The notes beneath the pieces are model-generated. The model was given only the letters and a program-made list of their open reading frames with translations. It had not been told where the DNA came from and did no database searches. This document shows, piece by piece, positions 12,155 to 16,769 of a stretch of 16,769 nt of DNA. Source of the stretch: an uncultured Clostridia bacterium (GTDB lineage Bacteria; Bacillota; Clostridia; Christensenellales; UBA1242); the NCBI GenBank assembly GCA_947089305.1, contig CAMUJQ010000017.1:1-16769 (forward strand), in the 5' to 3' direction. Each line of letters opens with the position of its first letter. Positions within the stretch are counted from its first letter, which is position 1. Made by a program: the position numbers and the translations under genes.

Positions 12155-13648
12155 TTAATATTGTTTGATTTCAACTTTTCCAGAATTTGATATTAAAGTT
12201 AAAATTGGATTTTCTTCAATATTTTGAGCATTATATATTGGTGTTAATTTTGTTTTTTCTGCAAAAGTTGTTGTGTTAGGTAAATTAATGCTTTTATTAT
12301 TTGCAACAACATTTAAAAATGCTGCGCTGCCTGGTCTAACATCAGCAAATAAATCGCCTTCATTAGTTTCAAGACTGCTTTCATTAAATATTGTTTCAAA
12401 ATAACAAACAACTTTCCCTTTGTCAGTTGATTTTAAATTTACTTTACAATTCACATCTTTTAAAATAATGCTTCCTTTAGTGCTGGTTGCTTTAATTTCT
12501 CCAGCATAAAAATATGATTGTTCATTGCTTGTGATTTTTGCATTTATTTTAATGTCGCCATTGGTTGACTTGGCAATAATTTTATTTGTGTTATTTTGAT
12601 TAGTTGTGCTTGTTGCATTTATATTTATATTACCATTTGTTGTTTCTATGTTTATAGAATCAACATCTAAATGATTAATATTAACTTTACCTTTGTTAAC
12701 TATAATTGTTTTATTTACTAATGATGCCACAAATTTTTTAATATTCACATTACCAGTTGTAGACGCATTAATATTGCAACCACCAGTTAGTTCATTTATA
12801 TTTAAATCAAAACTTTTAGCGTCAATTGTTATACCTTCTGCTATAGAAGTTATGTTTATTTTACCTCCGCTAGCTGGTTTAGCATTTTTACCAGTGTAAG
12901 TAAATGTTCCAAGAATTTCTTTTAAATTAATGTTAGCATTTTCAGCATTTACCGTAACATCAGCTTTTAGAGAATCACTGCCAATAACAGCTCCTTTTAC
13001 TTGCAATGTACCATTTTTTGTTGCTATATCAATATTTGCCACATCCACAGCACAAGTAACTTTACCTATTTCATAAGAACCTGTTAGTTTATTAACTTTG
13101 CTAGCCGCATTAAGATAAGCTTTATTTGAACTATTAAATTCTATGTTTGAAGCATATTCGCCTAAATTAACTAAATTAGAACCTTTAACTGAATTTATTG
13201 TAATGTTAGGAATATTTTCTTTTAAAAAGTTTTCATTAATATAAATTTCTAGTTTAGACTTACCAGCACTAAAAATTCCTTTGCTTGGTTCAGTAACTGA
13301 TATTGTTGTTTTATTTTCAGTGTCAGTGATTTTAACAGTGCTTGCAGGAATTTCAATAGAACCATCATCATGCTTAATTCCTTTAACAATACCTACATAA
13401 CCATCTGTATATATAATTTTATTTTCAAAGCTTGATTTAATTTCTACAGCAACTCCATTTGTATTAATTTCAAAGTTAGCGGGATTATTTAATACATCAG
13501 TGAAACTTTGTTTTGAAGCTGATTTCCATCCATATTGAAAGAATTTAGTTTCAAAGAAATACATACAAAAGAACATTATGACAAGCGCTGTCATAGCAAT
13601 TCCTAATAATAATAGGAAATATTCCAACATTTTCTTAAATATCTTCAT
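12155..13648 (-). CDS. membrane-anchored DUF4097-like beta-repeat protein
   Basis: This 497-residue protein starts with a basic stretch (MKIFKKM) and one long hydrophobic segment (about 8-32) with no cleavage site, so it is anchored with the C-terminal bulk outside the cell. Residues about 55-497 are strand-rich, full of Asn, Thr, Ser, Gly and Lys, with repeated NGNININ/GDIKINA/KGSIILKDV-type strands. This is the pattern of DUF4097/DUF2807-type right-handed beta-helix proteins. Such domains are often linked to envelope stress or adhesin-like proteins; the function here is unknown. No ribosome site precedes the ATG, and the promoter places the start of transcription on it. The 181-residue gene follows in the same unit. 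Confidence 0.75.
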   Translation of the reverse strand: MKIFKKMLEYFLLLLGIAMTALVIMFFCMYFFETKFFQYGWKSASKQSFTDVLNNPANFEINTNGVAVEIKSSFENKIIYTDGYVGIVKGIKHDDGSIEIPASTVKITDTENKTTISVTEPSKGIFSAGKSKLEIYINENFLKENIPNITINSVKGSNLVNLGEYASNIEFNSSNKAYLNAASKVNKLTGSYEIGKVTCAVDVANIDIATKNGTLQVKGAVIGSDSLKADVTVNAENANINLKEILGTFTYTGKNAKPASGGKINITSIAEGITIDAKSFDLNINELTGGCNINASTTGNVNIKKFVASLVNKTIIVNKGKVNINHLDVDSINIETTNGNININATSTTNQNNTNKIIAKSTNGDIKINAKITSNEQSYFYAGEIKATSTKGSIILKDVNCKVNLKSTDKGKVVCYFETIFNESSLETNEGDLFADVRPGSAAFLNVVANNKSINLPNTTTFAEKTKLTPIYNAQNIEENPILTLISNSGKVEIKQY

Positions 13649-13653
13649 ACTTT

Positions 13654-13682
13654 ATTTTAACATATCGATAAAAAAATTGCAA
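13654..13682 (-). promoter_or_regulatory. extended -10 promoter placed for a leaderless start
   Basis: On the minus strand TTGCAA (13677-13682), 17 nt, TGT then TAAAAT (13654-13659). The ATG at 13648 begins six bases after the -10. Confidence 0.6.
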
Positions 13683-13724
13683 GCATCAATAATCACATTG
13701 AATAATTTTGAGCGATGAAAATAG

Positions 13725-13753
13725 TTGTTAGATTGAGAAAATCGTGTTAATAT
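13725..13753 (+). promoter_or_regulatory. extended -10 promoter of recD2, leaderless type
   Basis: TTGTTA (13725-13730), 17 nt, TGT then TAATAT (13748-13753). The ATG at 13761 is eight bases downstream. A TATAAT at 13753-13758 is too close to the ATG to serve. Confidence 0.5.
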
Positions 13754-13760
13754 ATAATAT

Positions 13761-15995
13761 ATGTTAATTAAAGGCACTGTTCACGAAATAATTTTTAGGA
13801 ACGATATTAATGGTTATAGTGTTATTGATATAGATGCCTCTGGCGAACTTATAACAGCCACGGGTGTTTTTTCTTCAATTTATGAGGGCGAAGAAGTTGA
13901 ACTGAATGGTGATTTTAGAGAAAACAAAAAATATGGTAAACAATTTTTCGTTAAAGAATATGTTAGTTTAACTCCTTCAAATAAACAAGGAATTATTAAA
14001 TATTTAAGCAGTGGACTTCTTAAAGGCGTTGGAGAAGTAATGGCAACTCGTATTGTTGAGAAGTTTGGGGAAGATAGTTTAAATATTATAGAATTTAATC
14101 CTAGGAAACTAGCTGAAGTAAGAGGAATCTCAATTGAAGGAGCTTTAAAAATTGCCGAAAATTTTGCAAGTGTTAAAGCAATGAAAGATAGTGTTCTGTT
14201 TTTACAAAATTTTGACATTTCAACTAATCTTGCAATTAAAATTTATGAAGTTTATAAAGATAAAACAAAAGAACTTGTTAATAAAAATCCTTATAGACTT
14301 GTTGAAGACGTAGATGGTATAGGTTTTTTAACTGCTGATAAAATTGCAAAAAAAATGGGTGTTGACCCAAAAAGTCGCTTTAGAATGCGTGCAGGTATTT
14401 TACATATTTTGAAACAAAACAGTGAAAAAAATGGCTCAACTTATATACCGCGAGGAGATTTAGCTAATCAAGTTTCTATTTTACTTAATTTTTATAGTGA
14501 CGAAGTTTTTAGCGATGCAATAACAGATTTAAAGTTGGAAAATGTAATAAAAACTTTTGAAGTTATTGAAGATGAGTTTGTTTTTGAGGGTGTTAGTTTA
14601 ACAAAATATTATTTAGCAGAACAAGCCGTTGCTTCGAAACTTGTATTATTTAAAAATAGTTTTACACCGTTAACTCAAAACTTTGATAGTGAAATTAAGA
14701 ATTTTGAAAACATGTTTAATATAACCTTTCATGAAGAGCAAAAAAATGCTATGTCAATGGCGTTAAGTGAAGGTGTAAGTATCATCACTGGTGGACCTGG
14801 AACGGGAAAGACTACCATTGTTAAATGTGTATGTGAAATTTGCAAACTTCAAAATAAAAAGTTTTTGCTTTTAGCTCCAACAGGCAGGGCAAGCAAGCGA
14901 TTAAGTGAATCAACGGGTTACGAGGCTAAAACAATTCATCGCGGACTGGAAGTTGAAATGATGTTTGGAAAACCAAGTTTTAAATATAATGAGCAAAACA
15001 AACTTGATAGTGAGGTCATTTTGGTTGATGAAGTTTCAATGGTTGATGTTACCTTAATGTTAAGTTTATTAAAAGCAGTTAATATTGGAACCCAAATTGT
15101 ATTTATTGGAGATAAAAACCAACTTGCAAGTGTTGGGGCAGGAAATGTGCTTGCAGACATGATTAACAGTGGTGTTATAAGTTATCATAATTTAACTCAA
15201 ATTTATAGGCAAAGTGAAAATAGTTTAATTGTTATAAATGCGCACAAAATCAATGCGGGGGAAATTCCTGAATTTAATAATCAATCAAACGACTTTTTTT
15301 ACGAAAATAAAAAAGAACCCGACGAAATTTGTGACACTGTAATTGATTTAGTTACAAAAAGACTTCCAAGTTTTTTAAAAACAGAGGCAAAAAATATTCA
15401 AGTTTTAGCTCCACTTAAAATTGGAAGGGCAGGAGTTGATAACTTGAATAATCAAATACAAAATATTGTTAATCCTCAAAAATTCGGTTCCTTTTCTTTT
15501 GAATTTGAGCGTGTAAGTTTTAGAGAGGGCGACAAAGTAATGCAAACCCAAAACAATTATGAAATGGAGTGGACTAAAACAGAAGGCTTAATAGAATTTA
15601 AAGGACAAGGCATTTTTAATGGTGATATTGGCACCATTGAACGAATTGACCGCAATACAGGAGAAACAGTAATTCTTTTTGATGACGGCAGACGCGCTAA
15701 ATTACTTAGGGAAGATTTATATCAAATAACTCTTGCTTATGCCATAACTGTTCATAAAAGTCAAGGCTGTGAATTTGATTATGTTGTAATTCCTCTTGCG
15801 GCAGGGCCAAATATAATATTAACAAGAAATTTACTTTATACAGCTATAACGCGCGCAAAAAAACTTGTTGTTTTAGTTGGAAGTAAAGCAAATATTTCTA
15901 GAATGGTTAAAAATAATTACACAGCTAAAAGGTATTCTAAATTAAAAGAATTTCTAATTAAGAAAAATAAAGAATTTATAGATTTATACGAATAA
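13761..15995 (+). CDS. recD2: RecD2-type SF1 DNA helicase
   Basis: This 744-residue ATP-dependent 5'-3' DNA helicase is of the RecD2/YrrC type, the RecBC-independent form found in Bacillota. It acts in DNA repair and replication-stress tolerance. An OB-like N-terminal region (1-70) is followed by helix-hairpin-helix segments (about 85-200, with LKGVGEVMATRIV and VDGIGFLTADKIA), then the helicase core. The core has Walker A GGPGTGKTT (344-352), motif Ia APTGRASKRL (372-381), motif II VDEVSMVD (422-429), motif III GDKNQL (450-455), motif IV YRQ (482-484), motif V AITVHKSQG (661-669) and motif VI YTAITRA (693-699). All motifs are intact and the length is normal. No Shine-Dalgarno is present. It is a single-gene unit closed by a terminator. 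Confidence 0.95.
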   Translation: MLIKGTVHEIIFRNDINGYSVIDIDASGELITATGVFSSIYEGEEVELNGDFRENKKYGKQFFVKEYVSLTPSNKQGIIKYLSSGLLKGVGEVMATRIVEKFGEDSLNIIEFNPRKLAEVRGISIEGALKIAENFASVKAMKDSVLFLQNFDISTNLAIKIYEVYKDKTKELVNKNPYRLVEDVDGIGFLTADKIAKKMGVDPKSRFRMRAGILHILKQNSEKNGSTYIPRGDLANQVSILLNFYSDEVFSDAITDLKLENVIKTFEVIEDEFVFEGVSLTKYYLAEQAVASKLVLFKNSFTPLTQNFDSEIKNFENMFNITFHEEQKNAMSMALSEGVSIITGGPGTGKTTIVKCVCEICKLQNKKFLLLAPTGRASKRLSESTGYEAKTIHRGLEVEMMFGKPSFKYNEQNKLDSEVILVDEVSMVDVTLMLSLLKAVNIGTQIVFIGDKNQLASVGAGNVLADMINSGVISYHNLTQIYRQSENSLIVINAHKINAGEIPEFNNQSNDFFYENKKEPDEICDTVIDLVTKRLPSFLKTEAKNIQVLAPLKIGRAGVDNLNNQIQNIVNPQKFGSFSFEFERVSFREGDKVMQTQNNYEMEWTKTEGLIEFKGQGIFNGDIGTIERIDRNTGETVILFDDGRRAKLLREDLYQITLAYAITVHKSQGCEFDYVVIPLAAGPNIILTRNLLYTAITRAKKLVVLVGSKANISRMVKNNYTAKRYSKLKEFLIKKNKEFIDLYE

Positions 15996-15998
15996 AGG

Positions 15999-16022
15999 CG
16001 AGTTAATTTTAACTCGTTTTTT
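15999..16022 (+). terminator. rho-independent terminator of recD2
   Basis: CGAGTTAA (15999-16006) and TTAACTCG (16009-16016) form a perfect stem followed by six T, immediately after the recD2 stop. Confidence 0.8.
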
Positions 16023-16256
16023 ATTTCTTGCAACAGGAAAAACTGTATTAAGCTCAACATAATTAATAATACACTTATTTATTGGAAAATTTTACCATAT
16101 CAATTTTGGCCTAATTTTATATGATATTTAATCTAAATGATTTAGAATAAGAGTATACATAAACAAATAAAAATTTATATATAAAAAAATATTTTTTTAC
16201 GCATAAAAATTTTTGTAATTCAAAAGATAAAGTTAGTTAAAAGGAAACTAATTGGA
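16023..16256. other. AT-rich intergenic region upstream of spoVT
   Basis: No gene is seen. It holds a near-perfect inverted repeat (TCTAAAT, one base, ATTTAGA, near 16131-16147) and several A/T tracts. It probably contains the spoVT promoter, but no pair of boxes stands out against the AT background. Confidence 0.4.
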
Positions 16257-16736
16257 ATGAAAAGCACAGGAATTGTAAGACGCATTGACGATTTGGGTAG
16301 AATTGTTATTCCAAAGGAAATGCGCAAAACTTTAAAGATTAATAAAAATGAACCGCTTGAAATGTTTGTAGATGGTGAATATTTAGTCTTAAAAAAGTTT
16401 AATGATTACATTGATAAAGGTAAACTTCTAGAAATTATTGTAAACTTAGCAGACGCAGTTAGTATGCCTGTTGCAGTTTTTTCTAACGGAGAAATTTTAG
16501 CATATGCAAGAACTAATGAAAATGTTTTAAAAGCTTTAGATATTCCAAAAAATGTTGAAGTTGTAAAACCTTTTGTGAAAAATGATGTTCATGGTTTTAG
16601 TGAAATTATTATTGCACCATGCGTAACACAATTTGATACTTGCATTATGATTGTTGTATTAAGTAAAGATAAACGTGGCTTAGAACAAGAAAAAGCGCTT
16701 GCAGCATTAACAGCAAAAATTATTTCTAACCTTTAA
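16257..16736 (+). CDS. spoVT: SpoVT-type AbrB/GAF transcription regulator
   Basis: This 159-residue protein combines an N-terminal AbrB swapped-hairpin DNA-binding domain (about 1-52, STGIVRRIDDLGRIVIPKEM) with a C-terminal GAF-like domain (about 55-159). This is the architecture of SpoVT, which adjusts sigma-G-dependent forespore genes in Bacillus. It is somewhat shorter than B. subtilis SpoVT (178 residues), mainly in the GAF part, so the ligand pocket may differ. AAGGA lies about 11 bases before the ATG. The 230-bp upstream region is extremely AT-rich, with an inverted repeat TCTAAAT-G-ATTTAGA near 16131-16147. No clear sigma-F/G promoter is seen. Its presence hints at a sporulating ancestry, but such regulators also persist in non-sporulating Clostridia. 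Confidence 0.88.
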   Translation: MKSTGIVRRIDDLGRIVIPKEMRKTLKINKNEPLEMFVDGEYLVLKKFNDYIDKGKLLEIIVNLADAVSMPVAVFSNGEILAYARTNENVLKALDIPKNVEVVKPFVKNDVHGFSEIIIAPCVTQFDTCIMIVVLSKDKRGLEQEKALAALTAKIISNL

Positions 16737-16769
16737 GTATATTTAATAGGGCTTTTAAAAAAATGATAA

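Noticed and set aside
16131..16147. Inverted repeat TCTAAAT-G-ATTTAGA as an AbrB-type operator
   Set aside because: It is noted only as symmetry; AbrB-family sites have no firm consensus and AT-rich palindromes are frequent here.
16201..16230. Sigma-G/F type promoter (GCATA at 16201) before spoVT
   Set aside because: No acceptable -10 (CATNNTA-like) follows at the right spacing.
1..16769. CRISPR arrays, complete insertion sequences or a toxin-antitoxin pair
   Set aside because: No regularly spaced repeats, no transposase, and the XRE genes have no toxin-like neighbour.

Overview
The window is very AT-rich, with dense coding on both strands, short intergenic gaps, strong Shine-Dalgarno sites (AGGAG/GAGG) and classical -35/-10 promoters. 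It carries a SpoVT-type AbrB regulator, a RecD2 helicase and a YkpA-type ABC-F protein. Together these point to a low-GC Bacillota (Clostridia-like, probably an uncultured gut lineage). The species cannot be named from sequence alone.

Layout. 1-870: a tiny transcription-unit-like stretch, then two divergent XRE-type helix-turn-helix genes around a perfect 14-bp palindrome. 867-2438 (minus): an ABC-F ATPase driven by a near-consensus promoter. 2490-2950: a GC-richer scar with an amidase-like coding remnant, a tRNA-Arg(UCG) gene and a displaced copy of that tRNA's 3' end. 3018-4677 (plus): a membrane protein, a flavin split-barrel protein and an alpha/beta hydrolase in one operon, closed by a strong terminator. 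4857-5333: a cytosolic Cu/Zn superoxide dismutase-like protein, convergent with a hypoxanthine/uracil DNA glycosylase (5394-5876), followed by an orphan gene (5945-6424). 6480-8990: an accessory zone with a frameshifted, N-terminally truncated tyrosine recombinase, a DUF4238 gene, and a tRNA-Arg(CCU) accompanied by a decayed copy of its own 5' half. 8996-13648: poorly characterised genes, namely an orphan, a small protein, a 580-residue transglutaminase-fold protein, a 181-residue orphan and a membrane-anchored DUF4097-like beta-repeat protein. 13761-16736: recD2 and spoVT.

How the genes relate. The ends of the window are housekeeping (translation-associated ABC-F, DNA repair helicase, sporulation-type regulator). 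The middle is accessory. Both tRNA genes decode arginine, and each has a nearby partial self-copy, which I read as collapsed integration scars; at the CCU gene the retained scar appears to carry the promoter that now transcribes the tRNA. The minus-strand block 9526-13648 forms two transcription units: an anchored outer-surface protein plus the 181-residue protein, then a cytosolic transglutaminase-fold protein plus a small protein. It is the best candidate for an undescribed system, but adjacency is the only link I can show.

A recurring regulatory theme is that several genes (3018, 6424 minus, 13648 minus, 13761 and perhaps 625) have a -35/extended -10 promoter placed so that transcription would start at or within a base or so of the A of the ATG, with no ribosome binding site. 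These look like leaderless mRNAs, mixed with genes that have good Shine-Dalgarno sites. Most protein-gene promoters here carry the TGn extension upstream of the -10. No CRISPR array, complete insertion sequence or complete mobile element was seen.
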